A program made the position numbers and the translations under genes. Shown here piece by piece: positions 1 to 12,620 of a DNA stretch of 64,000 bases. The notes beneath the pieces are model-generated. The model was not told the DNA's origin. It did no database searches and saw only the letters and a list, made by a program, of their open reading frames with translations. The stretch covers positions 3,234,001 to 3,298,000 of the forward strand of contig NW_024103874.1 of assembly GCF_003945595.2 (NCBI RefSeq), in the 5' to 3' direction. Each line of letters opens with the position of its first letter. The first letter of the stretch is position 1. The stretch is from Pipra filicauda (Eukaryota; Chordata; Aves; Passeriformes; Pipridae).

Positions 1-2570
1 CATCAGTAGCAGCTGCCGCTGTTAAATTTGTAGTCTCAGATCTGTTGCACAATTTACTCTGGGCTTTATTATGAAATTTAACCTGTTACTGATCTGTCTA
101 ATAATATTATGTGTCTTGGGACAACCTGACTGCACCAGAATAAATCCTGAATGAGTTACCTTATACAGGAGATAGACACTTTACTGGAGTTGCAGGGCAG
201 AAAAAATAATGTACAGTTCATCTTTTGCCATTGTATCCCTTTAATGTCACCTCTTCTGAGCAAAATGTATTTAGCAATTAAAGGGGTTACACAGAATATT
301 CCATTTATCAACCAATTGCCCTTTTCTTGTTACCAGTGCATTTGTTTGAACCTCCAACATGTTTTTCAGTTGTGAGATGTATCTTCTGTCTGTACAGATA
401 AACACGAGCTTTAGCCTTTAGCGAGATACTTGAAAAGGGAGATAATAACATGTTTAACTCCCTAAGTTATGCAGAAAAATGACAAAACTAAATTGGATGA
501 TGTTGTATTGCCTTTATGTATGCAGGGGGCATGAGAGATGTAGCTCTTCAGTGTTGCAGCTAATAAAAGCTGATGTCTGGCCATTTGATTTTTCAACTCC
601 TGTGCACCTCGCAGGCCTCAGATGGCTCACGGAGACTCGGGGAGATGTGCAAGTGGATGATAATTTGTTGAAAATGGAGCATTTCACAGCTGCTTGATGC
701 TGTGCTGAAGCTTTAACCCCAGCACAGGCCTGTTTGGAGGCTGATCCGACTTCCTTGTCATCCTCTCTTATTCTCCCATCTGTAATTCCGCGGGACTGTT
801 GGTGCTGAAGGAGCATCAACACCAACAGGAGCATCAGATGTTGGCCATGACTGAGCATCTTGCAGCCCATGGATGTGCTGCCAGTAATTAGCACTGTATT
901 TTGTAAACTCTGGATAATTAATTGCTGGGTTTTTTTCAGTTTTTGACTATGTGGACTTGAGTGTTGGTCAGCCTTTGAGAGCTGTACCAGAATGGAGGTC
1001 AGTCCTATTTGCTGATCCCTCCTGGTGTGCAGTGCAGTTTTACGTAGTCACAGTGGTTTTCCTTGGAAATGGCAGAGAGAGAATTTATGCTGTGAAGGGT
1101 GGGGGAACTGATGCTTTTATCAAGGTAGGAGAGTTGTTTGGTTTCACTACTGGCTTTTTTTATTATGGACTTGTATTAGAACCAGATAACTCTGTAGAAA
1201 CGGTCAAAAGATCAGTAAAACTAAATAGTAAATTTTGCTGTGGCAGAAGATCAGTGTGGAACAGGAGTTATGATTTGTTGGCATGCTCTTGACAAAATAT
1301 AGAGGTGTTTGTTTCAGCCTGATCAAAACACAAGATTGGAACCCTGTTGGAACAAACCGCTGGTTTATGCTTGTTTTTCTGAGATTTATAATATAAAATG
1401 AAAACTCTACTGCATAAGTCATCAGGTGAGAATTTATTTTCACAAATAACTTCTCAGAACGTAGAATAAGTTCTGAAATGCCAATCTGCTTACGGGTTAA
1501 ATATTCAACTTTTCAATTGGTTTTGGTTTGTTAAATAAGAAAATTATTTCTGCTTGCTTTTTTAATTAGTTTAGCTCATGTCAACCCTTTCATTAAGGGA
1601 TTGTGGTGGATGGATAAACTTTTCAGATGATTTTCTGCCCATCATAGAGTGGTTCTCTTCACTTAAGCTTCCACTGTCTCAACTATTGGTTTTGCTCTTT
1701 AAACTAAAATCTGAATGTTACAGTAGGCAACCTTTAGAAAATATGGAGATCTTCATGCATTGTTTTAATTATTTTCTTGAAGTATACAAATGACTGACAA
1801 CCATGGAAAATTAAAATGATAGGGATATGTACTGCTTTCATTTATTATTGACCATAAAGCTTATGGAGTTGTGACAAATACCAAGCTGGTTTAAATTGGC
1901 AGCCTGACAATGAGAAGATATTTTCTGGTTTATTCTTTTGCCTGATTCCATTCATTTGACTCAATTTTCTCTGTAGCTGTAAGAATAAGAGAATTCCATT
2001 TTACTTTCAAAAGTGAGGTTTCCTGTTTTTTGCCCCCCATGTATCCTTGACAATACCATCTTTGGAAGATTGAGCTAATTTATTTAATTTTCAGTTAGCA
2101 CACTCTGTCACAATGGTGCATTGCTGTCACATTAAACATCAGAAAAATTTTACGCTTCTTAGCACTTCAGAAATGACCAGTGACATTTAAACTGTGTAGA
2201 GCACCTGGCTTGGAGGAAATTCTTTGAAACTTAATTGCAATTATGATGGTTGCAAGAAAGCTGCATGATGATTCTTGATGATGATTGCGCAGGGAAATGG
2301 AAATGCTGTCAGGTGCGGGATGGCTTCAAGGAGAATTTGCTCCTTTATGTTTTTCCTCCAGTTTTGTAGTTTCACTGTTTAATTAATCATCTCTCAAGTG
2401 CCTTTTGTGTATATAGTACACTTAAGAGAGAAAGCTACAGATGTAGTCAGAGATTATGGTGTTTCAAAAAGTCCATGGTGTGCAATATATTGTGGATGTG
2501 CAAGATTTGAGTGGGGAGATTTTGTAGTTGGTTTGTGCTGAGTTGAAGTCAAAGGACCCAGTTCAGCTCA
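1..2570. other. Non-coding stretch, no gene recognised
   Basis: I recognise no gene, repeat family or RNA here. Open frames reach 113-126 codons but overlap one another on both strands and resemble no family I know. A 185-nt segment at 940-1124 lies between a polypyrimidine-AG and an AAG-GTAGGA and is open in one frame; it is treated as a weak exon candidate in the findings. Composition is AT-rich and CpG-poor, as in avian intergenic or intronic DNA. Confidence 0.6.
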
Positions 2571-2603
2571 ATAAATACAGAGTGCATAGCTCTCTGTATT
2601 TAT
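2571..2603. repeat. 12-bp perfect inverted repeat with 9-nt loop
   Basis: The arm ATAAATACAGAG (2571-2582) is followed by TGCATAGCT and then the exact reverse complement CTCTGTATTTAT (2592-2603). It runs directly into an AT/TG simple repeat. No transposon ends or TA duplication could be assigned, so this may be a chance hairpin or a remnant of a small palindromic element. Confidence 0.85.
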
Positions 2604-2638
2604 ATTTTTATATATATATGTAAATGTGTGTATATGTG
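2604..2638. repeat. Impure (TA)n/(TG)n simple repeat
   Basis: Alternating TA steps pass into TGTGTGTATATG. The run is short and interrupted, so it is a decayed microsatellite. It adjoins the inverted repeat ending at 2603. Confidence 0.8.
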
Positions 2639-4261
2639 GTACTAAGGGAATGGTTACCTTAGGGAGGCACAGGACTGATGATATCATGGCTTTTACCATC
2701 AAATCACCGTATTGGACTAAAAGTGCCAGGGGTGCTGGGGGTAGGGCAGGGTCTGCAGCGCTGGGAATGCAGGGTTGGAGTATCCAAAATTTGCTGGGAG
2801 TGAAGCTCACGTGGTGCCAGAGAGGTGGGAAACAACAAATGGATGGATGCAAAGGAGATCAGAGGCGTGAGAGGGCTGCAGAAGGCAGGAAGGAAAATGG
2901 GCCTGAGGAATTGCTCCTTGGCATCGCTCGTGGGCAAGATTGAGCACCCGTATAAACACTTTACACCAGCGGGGCCCACGCTCCATTTATTATTTTCTTA
3001 GAGGATGGATTCTAGCAGCATTATGTGGGAAGAAGCAGCATGAGCTGGCAGCACCGTTTTCACTGCAAAACTGTTAAACAAATAAGTGTTACAGAAGTAA
3101 ACCTGTGAGAAATGAAACATCTTTGTACTTTACTGAGCCAATTAAAAAAAAAAAAATCAGGGAACCCTTCCTACATGTATTAGAAATCTGTTTTAAAATC
3201 TGTTAGGTGGATATTTTCAGTTGAAGGAAGTTATGTTGCTGTAATGTTTTCTCATTCGTTTCATCTCAAATATGTGAAACCTGCTGTTTCCTAAATAAGT
3301 AAAAGCAGATGGAGCAGCCTCGGTGATAGGTTTTGCTGAACACTTCAGCTCTGTTAGTTCAATTCTCACTTACTTAATGCCATTCCATTAGATATCTGCT
3401 TGAACATTGCAGTGTGGAATGTCTCACAAATACAACGTTGACTGGGAAAGTCAGTGAAATACATAAAAATAGTATTTATCTAATCTGTTTATTTCTCTTC
3501 GGTATATTTTACTCCAAAGGTTTAATTTGGCCAAATCATAACATGCTACATCAGAGTTGTGCCAACCTCAAAATAAAAAAACCAAAACTAAACCAACAAA
3601 CCAGAACTCATGAGTCAGTCTCCAGATGTTTGTGAGACTGACTGATAGAGATGTGTTTTCAAGTTGTTTATTCCTTGGTTTCGGGGACCTCAGATATACA
3701 ATAATTTCCTGTTTTCCAACTTCTGTATTGCACTTTTTGTATTCTATGTATTTGTTTTACGGGAAGACTTTTCCAGTTAACCTGATTTCCAGGTTTTAGA
3801 AGAAAAAAATAAATGTTGCAGGCCTTTTGATGTCACTGGTAACAGTGATTCTCTTAACCAAGTGATTTTCCTTGATTTTGTTTTCTTGTTTTTACTGCTT
3901 TCCAGGTGAGGTTGGGTAATCAGTTATTGAAATGTCAGGGTTAGCAGTACATTTTTACTCATGCACACTATGATTTGTACAAACTAAGGCTCTGACCTTT
4001 TGATTTTCTTTGCCTACGAAGAGAAATTGCCAATGAACGTGTTGGAAAGAGCATTGTAGAGGAAATACAAAAGGAGGGAAGGTTTCCAAATAGAAATCAG
4101 TCTGGAATCAGTCTTTGTAAGCACATCAAATCCATATGTTGTAATCCTGCTTAGATAAAAGCTATCACATTGCCATTGCTTCCAGTAGGTGAGGATTTCA
4201 TCCCAGATTATTTTGAGCTATGATGAAAATAGCTGATACTGTCCAATATTCCCAATGAGGT
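2639..4261. other. Non-coding stretch, no gene recognised
   Basis: Holds an A13 homopolymer at 3144-3156 and otherwise unique AT-rich sequence. A somewhat GC-richer part (about 2720-2960) is open in overlapping frames on both strands, but none resembles a known protein. No repeat family was recognised. Confidence 0.55.
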
Positions 4262-4500
4262 GAACGAAGTGAACGTTGTGTAGGCTAAAGAATTTTTCTT
4301 AGTTACAGCTCCTCTTTCTTCAGGTACAGCAATTAAATTCGTTCCCGCATTTTTGTGTGCCGAGAAAAATCCCCCCCGAGTTACATAAATTTCTTCGCGT
4401 TCTTTATTTACTTTATCGAACGTGTGTAGTAAAAATATCAACCCTAAAATTCATCTTCCTCGTGGAATTTGTTTTGCCATCTGGTAGTCGTGAATGAGGG
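4262..4500. promoter_or_regulatory. AT-rich patch retaining many CpGs (candidate conserved element)
   Basis: About fifteen CpG dinucleotides survive in roughly 240 bp of otherwise AT-rich sequence, for example GTGAACGAAGTGAACG near 4260, CTTCGCGTTC near 4395 and TATCGAACGTGTG near 4415. The flanking kilobases have few. CpGs decay quickly when methylated and unconstrained, so the cluster suggests constraint or hypomethylation. A 77-codon minus-strand frame overlaps it (4208-4441) but is not recognised. The regulatory role is an inference. Confidence 0.25.
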
Positions 4501-7500
4501 AGAAACTTTTCATTTCTGCTGAGAGAGCTGTGAAGGCCTCCCTCCCTCATCCTTCCTTCTCTGTTTTGTTTAAAATCCAATAGTTTCCACGCAAAAAAAA
4601 ATTCACAAATGGCCAAGTTGGGACTGGGTTTCCATCAGCAGGACCTTGTCTTCTTCTCCAGACTCACAAGCAGGCGTGGAGAGCGTGGTGCTGCTCTCGG
4701 TTGTGTTTGTTGTAAGAGCTCCATCTCATTTCTGTGCACAGTGCCCATGGAACTAATATATTTAAGGATAGTGGAACAACTTGCATTTTCTTAATGAGAC
4801 TCATGATAGTCAGCATCGTGGGGCTTTTGGAAATGTTAGTGTAACAGCAGCTTTCTGGGATGGGTAGTGCATCTTCTTGTCTGCCTTAAAGGCTCTCTGG
4901 CAGATGGACTACAAGGAAAATAGTTTATGTGGGGACACGAGTTCAAAATAACTCGCCGTTTAATTGCTCTCGTTCAAAATCATTGTGTATCCTGGAGGTT
5001 TTACCACCAGTTAATGTTGCATTTACAGTTCTTAAGATGTTCATTATAGAAACAGAGTCAAGAGCCTTTTCTGAAGGGAGCTGGCGTGAACATTCCCAAG
5101 ATATTGTAGGCTGCGAGGCACAACTTTTTGTTTGGTTTGAAGCAAGGTACCAGCGCTTTGCACTGAATTTTAATTGATTCCAGTTGCTGTTAGTTTTCAG
5201 CTTGTCATTGTTGAGGAGATGCTTGTTTAGCATGGGGCAAAATACCTCTGTATTTTTCATTCTGACGTGCAGGGCTTTATCCTCTTTTGGTGTAAATCAG
5301 CCCAAAGCCACTGACTGCAATGAAACTCTGCCAATTGATGCTACTTGACCTCCTCTTTTTGCTGCTTTACATACAGAACACAAAGGGATTACTGACTGTG
5401 GAGTGCCTGCAGAATCAGGCCCTTCAAAATAAATTAGTCACATCTCTGTCCAAGCAGATTGCAATAAAACAAGAAATATGAGTAGTACTCTTAGAATAAT
5501 TTTGAACATAAAATTTTTTTACTGTGCTTCTTCTCAAAGGAACTAAAATGTGGTCTCTTACAGATAAATATAAATGAGCAGACCAGTGAATTTGGATGAA
5601 ATCATACCTTTTTAAAGATGCAAATTGAAAATTAAGCTTCAAAACAATAGAATCCTCCTGGGCCTTTCAGGAAGGATTGTATATTGCTCATCAGACACTT
5701 CTGCCAGGTTGCAAATTTTATTTCACAGTGAATTCCATGGGAGAGCTGCTGGAGCTGGCTTTTATGATGAAAAGAGAAAGATCTATTGAAAATATGTGTA
5801 GCTTTGCCCACAATCTGGATCATCTCTTAGGAAGGGTATTCTTTCATGGGGAAGGAACTGTAACAGGGAGTGTTGGGTTTACACCACACTTTTTCTGGGC
5901 CTTTGCATTAAAACCAGCACTTGTTATGTGGGTGTTCCTTCTGATAGAGGAGAACCTCATTTTGGGCCTGCAGCTATGGCAGATTTTTTTTTTTTCCCCT
6001 CCTCAGGCCATTTTAAGGCCATCTCCTTTCCATCTGTTGCTTCTCTCTATTCTTATTTTCTTTCTCATTTTCTTCTTGGGAAGATTTTTCCAAGCTTTGC
6101 GATGTTTTCTGACCACCATCATTCAACTTGAAAGTATCTCCCCCCACAGAAAATAAAGGCTAAGAATCTGTTCAGGAACTATTCCAAGCAAAATATAGCC
6201 ATAATAAAAGAGGTTAAAACTAAGAGTTTACCCAATCTGTGAACTCCAAGTGGAAGAAAGACTGGTTAAGAGATGAGAAATTGCCTCTTCACAAAATTAT
6301 GGTCTTCTAAGTAAGGAGGAAGATTCTGCAGTTTGATTCACTCTGGTAGGGACAGAGTAGGGCTTTCAGGAGATATTTTACAGTGATGTCATCCTGTTTC
6401 TGCTTTTGCCTCCTGCTTTTTATGAGATATGAATACTGGCTAAATGTGGGAAAGATGCCAACAATGGATTTTACAAGCATAAATCCTGAGGGTACCCTGG
6501 AAGTATCTCACAAACCTCCAGCTGGCCATTGGGTACATTGGAAATGAATCTCAGACCTAAATGTTTTCAACGATGGATCTTTATAGCATATTGCTATTAG
6601 AATAAGATAGAGAGAAGCAACATGTTTTGGGTTTTTATAGTATAAAAGATGATTATGTTTAGTTACACAAAGTGGCTTCTGATCACAGAAAACAGCCTAA
6701 CTTCAAAAAAAAGTCTAATTGTGCTCATGGAGGAAATATTTCTATTACTTCCAATACTGTAGTCAGAAAATTATTCTGCTTGTGGATACCCCCAGTTGAT
6801 GCAGATCAGGTTTAAAAAGGCAGTTTTACTGGGCAGCTCAGGAACAAAGTCAATAGTTAATAAGGCAGAGACTTGCTGCTGGCAGGAAAGTATTCAGGGC
6901 AGCTCTAATTCAGCCATTATAAATGTTGTTCTTTGGGAGTTTGACAAACTGACCCCTTACGTGTAGCTTCAGTTTGGGTGCTGGTTATAGTAATTCTTGT
7001 AGTGCAGCTGCAATATTAATAAGCCCATGAAATAGTAGCAGTACAGCCCTGAGCTGGCACACAGAAGAAATAAGAGAGGAAACGGCTTAAAAATGTGGCT
7101 TTGCATATGTTTTCAGTGCACTAGAAATGTATTTTAACTTACAGATTTCTTGGTGTGGTGGTGTTACAAGCTGAGAAGAGCCAGACCCTGCTTTATAAAC
7201 CAGCTTTTTTTCAATAGATGGGTGCTTCAGACCAGCTTCAAAACATTTTGTGGGTTGGAGTTGTTTTTTGGGGTTTGGGTTTTTTTACCTTTTCCCAGTT
7301 TTTATTTAATTTCCAGTCCCAACCTGTCTCTGCATCTGTGCTGTATGTGGGCAGAAGGAAAACCTGTTGGTGTGAAGCCATGTGTGCTGCAGCCTCTGGT
7401 GTTTGCCCAGACTGTGAGTGTGGGATCAGGAGCTTGATCATCTCCCAGGTCCATCCAGTCAGTCACAGCAAATTCCCTTGGTGTAGCCAGGCTGGGAAGG

Positions 7501-7810
7501 GATTGAAGCAGGGACTAGTCACACTTCAGGTGGATTCATCTCAGCAAGACTTTAACTTTTTAAACATTCCAGTTTAAAAGGTTCAGTTCAATGCAGATAA
7601 CACTCTGCAATTAGAATTTAATTCCAAAGAAATACTAGAGAGCATACCCTGACATGCCTCCCCCATGGAAAGTTTATTTTAAATTATTGGGAAGGTAGAG
7701 CATTAAGTAAATGAAATGTGAGTAATACCTTGCAGATTGCCAGAGAAGTGTATGCCTAGGCATTTTAAAAGTAATGGTAATATTTTTCCAGCTCCTGAGA
7801 AATATATCAA
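4501..7810. other. Non-coding stretch containing the longest open frame (unrecognised)
   Basis: The longest open frame in the window lies here, 159 codons on the plus strand at 5677-6156. Its second half is hydrophobic and Phe-rich because it reads through T-rich DNA including a T12 run (5984-5995), so it is more likely a compositional accident than a gene. No splice-flanked exon, repeat family or RNA gene was recognised. Confidence 0.55.
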
Positions 7811-7904
7811 AGATTCGTAGGTTTTAAGGCCAGGAGGCACTGTTAGATCATCTGTTCTGACAAGCTGCATAACAAGCTAAAAACTTTTCCAGTAATTGCA
7901 TCAA
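7811..7904 (-). mobile_element. Ancient CR1/L3-like LINE 3'-end fragment
   Basis: The segment reads AGATTCGTAGGTTTTAAGG, then CCAGGAGGCACTGTTAGATCATCT, then GCATAACAAGC and CCAGTAATTGCATC. In order and spacing this matches the reverse complement of the 3' end of old amniote CR1/L3-type LINEs, whose copies typically begin with an ATAGATTTTAAGGCCAG-like motif, followed by GATCATCTAGTCTGAC and GCATAACA. It is heavily diverged and only about 95 bp can be aligned by memory. It is much older than the CR1 copies at 40.5 and 55.2 kb. The family match is from memory, not a search. Confidence 0.6.
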
Positions 7905-9344
7905 ATATACACAAAAATATAGAAGAGAACAGTTCTGATTAAACAGCAAGAAATGTGCACACTGAAGGTAGTGTTGTTTCTCCAGGCTCCAGTTTGCAGT
8001 TGTTTTGTTTGCTTCTAGGATGCAAATTGGATCCACTACCTGACTTATCCAGCAATACCTGAATTTTGATTCCTTGTTTTATCATTTATAACCTGTAGAT
8101 GTTCTTATAGACAAAGAACTTGCTTCACACAGAGGTGATTGAGTCCTGAAGGGCAGAAACACAAACTGAGCAGCTGGAGGTATCCAATAGTGCCAGGTCT
8201 GGAGACATCCAAACTTTGCCCATTTTGTTGGCTGCTCAGCAGCACAAAGTACCCAAAGTGTCTTTGTTTGTTTGTGTTGTTTGGTTTTTGGGGTTTTTTT
8301 GAAACAACCAAATCATGATAATGAAAAAAAAAATCCTAATTAAAAAAACTCCCAATTTTTGAGTATCACTGGTGTTTGATATCGGAGCCAATACTATTAT
8401 TTCTTGTAGTTTGGATTCAGTTGGAGCTCTTTGTCTGAATTACACCGTGTGCCAACCTTCCCTTCTTTGCCCTTCACCACACCCACAGTGATTTTATTTT
8501 ATTTTGTTTGCTGTTGAAGTATGACTTTACACAAACTCTGGGAATGGTATGCATATGGATCACTTACAAATAAATCTGTGTACAGAAAACATAGATTGCC
8601 AAGTAGGCAAAACATAAAGATGTCTGTGTACCCATAATTTCTTGGTGTTACTGTGTACTGCACTTAGCAGGATTAAGAGCTGTGTGTCTTTCCTGCAAAA
8701 CATACATTCAGACAGGAAAACCACCTGCATTAATTTCTGTTTTCAGGTGTCACTGCACATGAATCTTCACTGCCTGTCAGGATTCATATAAATGGCTGAT
8801 GATGCATCTGAAGGTAGCAAGTTGTACTTGGAGGAAATATACTGGATGAACTTAGATGCTCTAAATGTTGGTGTTATTTAGCTTCTCTGAACTCCATCTG
8901 CTCAGCTATTCTCACTGCAGTATCCAAGGCTACTTGGGCACTCCCTTGGTTTTAACCGTAGTTAAAAGGTGAGTTTAATACATGATAGCTGTCAGATAGG
9001 AGGCAGATCAAATTTCAGATTTCACACAGGGCATTTTATAAAGTGCTTCTCGTTACCAGCAGTGGTGTGCTGATGGTCATGATGAGTTTGTACAGTGATA
9101 AAATCACTCAATAGTGCGTTTGTCAACAGTGTCAAGGTAATAGAAATGACTTGAACGTCATCTCTTGCAATTTATGCTTTGAAGGAGCTGAACTATTCCG
9201 TAAATGTACTTGAATTTCAAATAATTCTAATATATCTGAGAAACATAATTCTCTTTTGCAGAACATTTAGTAGTTAGTCTCTGCAGCTTCATATGGGGCT
9301 GTTTCCGTAACTCTGCATCCCGTCTGGCGGCTGTGCTGTGCTGT

Positions 9345-9366
9345 CTCTTCCTCCCTCCCTCCTTCC
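9345..9366. repeat. Pyrimidine-rich (CCTC/CCTT)n tract
   Basis: CTCTTCCTCCCTCCCTCCTTCC is an imperfect tetranucleotide pyrimidine repeat. It is short and shows no associated element. Confidence 0.8.
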
Positions 9367-12300
9367 AGCTTTGTTTTCCCTATGCTTGACATAATTGTTC
9401 AGGCAAGATATACTGCAGATGGATTGTGGAAAGCTCACATTAGAATAATGGGAACAAAGATACTCCCTGGAATCACTTACTGATGCGGATGTGGAAGTGA
9501 TTTGCTTGAAAATGCTCATCGTTTCTTGGTTAAGTGAGTGATCATGGTTCAGTTTTCCTCTGTATTTAATAGTCCATTAAAGTCTCTTTGAAATATGGCT
9601 TTTCTGAAAAACTGGAGATGGACATCCACTTTTGTGCTGATTGATACCAACCTGACCAGCATCCCCAGCTAAAAGAACTTGCAGCAGCACCTGAGATGTG
9701 CTTCTCTCAACCACACTGTTAACTGTGGTGGAGAGGGGTTATTCACCGATGATATAATCTAAGTTTAGTACAGGCCACTTAAATTCTGACCACAGCTTTC
9801 AGGGCTTAATCTTTGTCCTTAATCAGCAAAGCTCACGGTGAGAGGACGTGCTGTAAACAGCACTGAGATCTCCTTCGCAAGGTTGGACCTGCTTCACATT
9901 CAGAGGACACCTTGGGGGTGGTGTGGTTGTGACTGGATTGTGTTTGGTTTTGGCACTTATTAGAGAAGCCAATATTAAGCAACATTTCATGATGCTTTTT
10001 TAAACAAGTATTTAATCAGTGAGTCCTGATTTGTTTCCTTCCGAATGGATTTTACGCAGAAGCAGCTGTTATTATATATAGGAAGTTTGTTAGACTTAGT
10101 CCTTTTATCAGTAGTTGTCTTAATTTCACATTGGTGTTCTCTGTCTGCACCTGCCTCGTCACGTCATTTCGCCCATTTTTCTCATTCTCTTCTATGTAGT
10201 TCTGAATGGAAGGAACAGCAAACATCTTCATATTTACAAACAAAAAAAATCACCAAAAGAACCTGCTCAGCCATACTTAAATAGGTGCTTGTTTTTGGAA
10301 TTTTGAAGAGGTGTTTCGTATCCCTGATGAGATTTCAATCTGGAGTGGCACGTGGGAATTACAGCAAGTGTTGTAGCAATACCACCTAAGAGAAGATGCC
10401 AAGAAATAAGGAAATAGTCATTTTATTTTGAACAGCAAGTGGTTAAATTAGTGAAGCAAGCAATGCCAAACATGTCTGAGTTTGCAGTAGTACAAGGGTT
10501 GGGAAATATCTTGTCAAAGGTAGAGTCAAAGATGCAGGTAGCAATGATGATAAATGTCCAGGGCAGATGCAGCTCTTGCCAAGGTGTAGATCACCATCAA
10601 ATAGGTAGATAAATCATCCCTGTGTTTACTTGGAAGTTCCTGCTATGCCAGCAGTTCCTCTCCCATTTGGGCATATTACTGACATGGTTCACTAGTCTTG
10701 TGTTTTACTTACCAACACACAAATATTCAAAGCTTTGTAAATTTTATTATGGTGTTGAACACCCTCTTCTGCCCTCCTTGCTGTCATCTCTCCATGTCCT
10801 GTTGGTGGGATCGGTTTGGTTGGCAGTGCCAATGGTTTTGGAGCCCTGTGTTTGATGTGCTCTCTGTGCATAAAGTGGACAGCTTGGAGTTGGAAATCGA
10901 ATCATCTGAGCAATGATTCTGCTACTTTGAAGGTGCTCCCTGAAGCTGTTGACTCCCTCCTGGAAAGTCTTTGTTGTTCAGGAAGTTAAAACATGTTTTA
11001 CAGAGGACACAGTGCATCCTGGTTGGGAGGGCTGACACACTTGCATATGTTTTGATAATTGATTTAATAAGAAAATCAGGTGTATGTTAAACATCATTAG
11101 TTTAGAATATTTTGTCCTTTTTTTTTTATTATTATTTAAAAGAACCTAAAGCCTGTTTTAGGCAGCAGATACAGCTGAGCTTTTCAGAGGTTGGGAATGA
11201 ATGATAACACACCCTGAGGCATATTATGAAAGGTCCATGTTTTTCATGGATAGGGTCATTGGAGAGGCACAGGAACAAGCTGTCAGTTACGACATGCAAG
11301 GAACTGTTTGTTCCTATTCATTTTCAGTGGCTAAATGCTGCTGCTTCACGTTTTCCCTGACAGTCCTTTTGTCATGCTGTCTCAGAGGTGGAGGGCACAC
11401 AAACCATCTATTATTTCAGGCCAGTCCCAAGACTTGTGTCTCATTGCTGCTGCTGTCATTGAGCGAAGGGTGTAATTCAGGCAGCTCAGATCCCTGCTGT
11501 GTAACTGTCAGAGGGGATGGGTAGGGATGGAGGACGGTGTGAGCTGTGGGAATGGTGGTTTCTTCTCTCAGTCCCAACATCTCATTAGTGGTATATGTGG
11601 GATGGGCTGTGGGAGAAGCCACAAGCACATCCTGCAGCTGGCAACACCTGTAGGAGTTCTGTGCCTTTCCAATTTCTGTTGAGAACCTGTGTGAGGGACA
11701 ATACGTGTGACTGGAGCTGTCGGTGTTGTAACAGCTGTTGTGGCTTTAAGCTTGGTGGGGTCCTCTGAGGCCTCTGAAGCTCAAAAGTGGGTGGAAGTTT
11801 TGGTCATGGCCAATGGATAATGACTTCTGTAATATTGCTTCTCACTTTTCATGGCCAACGCGAGAAGTGCGGGGAGGTCAAAGCTGTGATTTCTGGGTGG
11901 GATTTGTCCTCTGCCCGGGTCCATAGATGCCACTACATTTGTTTGGCTCACCCCAGGATTCCTTGTTTTTATGTGGTTAGGTATCTGCATTTGAGCCAAT
12001 CACAGTACCAGAATACTCGAGAGCAGGAGCTTTAACACTGCCTTGTCTCCCTCTTAGCATCAGTCTCAGCCTTCAGCTTGCATGTTGAAAAATCAGATAC
12101 TGCCAATCATGTTGTAAAGATCTCAGGGAATCTATCAGGAAGTCAGAAGGTTCATATATAGTCTCAAAGTATTAACACAATTGAGGAGAAAGTATGCCAT
12201 GAGAGGATGGCTTGCTTTTTGGCAGTGTCAGAGTAATCTTGTTGGTACGATCTGTGTTGGTATCTCCTGAGACAAAACTGATGAGGACAGAAAAAAAATC

Positions 12301-12606
12301 TGCAACATCCTGTCCCTAAGGACGCTCTAGCTTTTCACAGAGTAGGTAAGGAGCTGCCTCCCCTAGTTTACAAATGAAGCACAGGCATGCAGGAGGTTGG
12401 GAAAGGGTGTTACACCTGTGAAATTAAACTGTTTGAAGTATCTATACCAGAATGTATGAATTGCTTTAAATGGAGCAACAGGAGAAAGATACGGTTCTGG
12501 CAGCATTGCTGTAGTGTGAGACAAGGTTTTGAGCATCTGAAAAACAGATTCTTCTGCCTGTTATCAGTCTGGAATTCCAGGTAGCCTTGTAGGAAAAAAG
12601 AAAAAA

Positions 12607-12620
12607 GGGGGGGGGGGGGG
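12607..12620 (+). repeat. G14 homopolymer next to an A-rich run
   Basis: Fourteen consecutive G follow an A/G-rich run (about 12592-12606) and precede CAAAAGAAAAAG. Long G tracts are rare in AT-rich DNA, are prone to length change and to sequencing error, and can form G-quadruplexes between strands or copies. The true length in the organism may differ from that shown. Confidence 0.9.

Noticed and set aside
2262..2330. TGATGATGAT resembling a snoRNA C box
   Set aside because: No D box (CTGA) at the right distance and no terminal stem.
5677..6156. Longest open frame, 159 codons, plus strand
   Set aside because: The hydrophobic, Phe-rich half comes from T-rich DNA, no domain is recognisable, and a second frame overlaps it.
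9265..9532. Segment between TTTTGCAG and GTGAGT that could be an exon
   Set aside because: All three plus frames contain stops, so not a coding exon; a non-coding exon cannot be supported from sequence alone.
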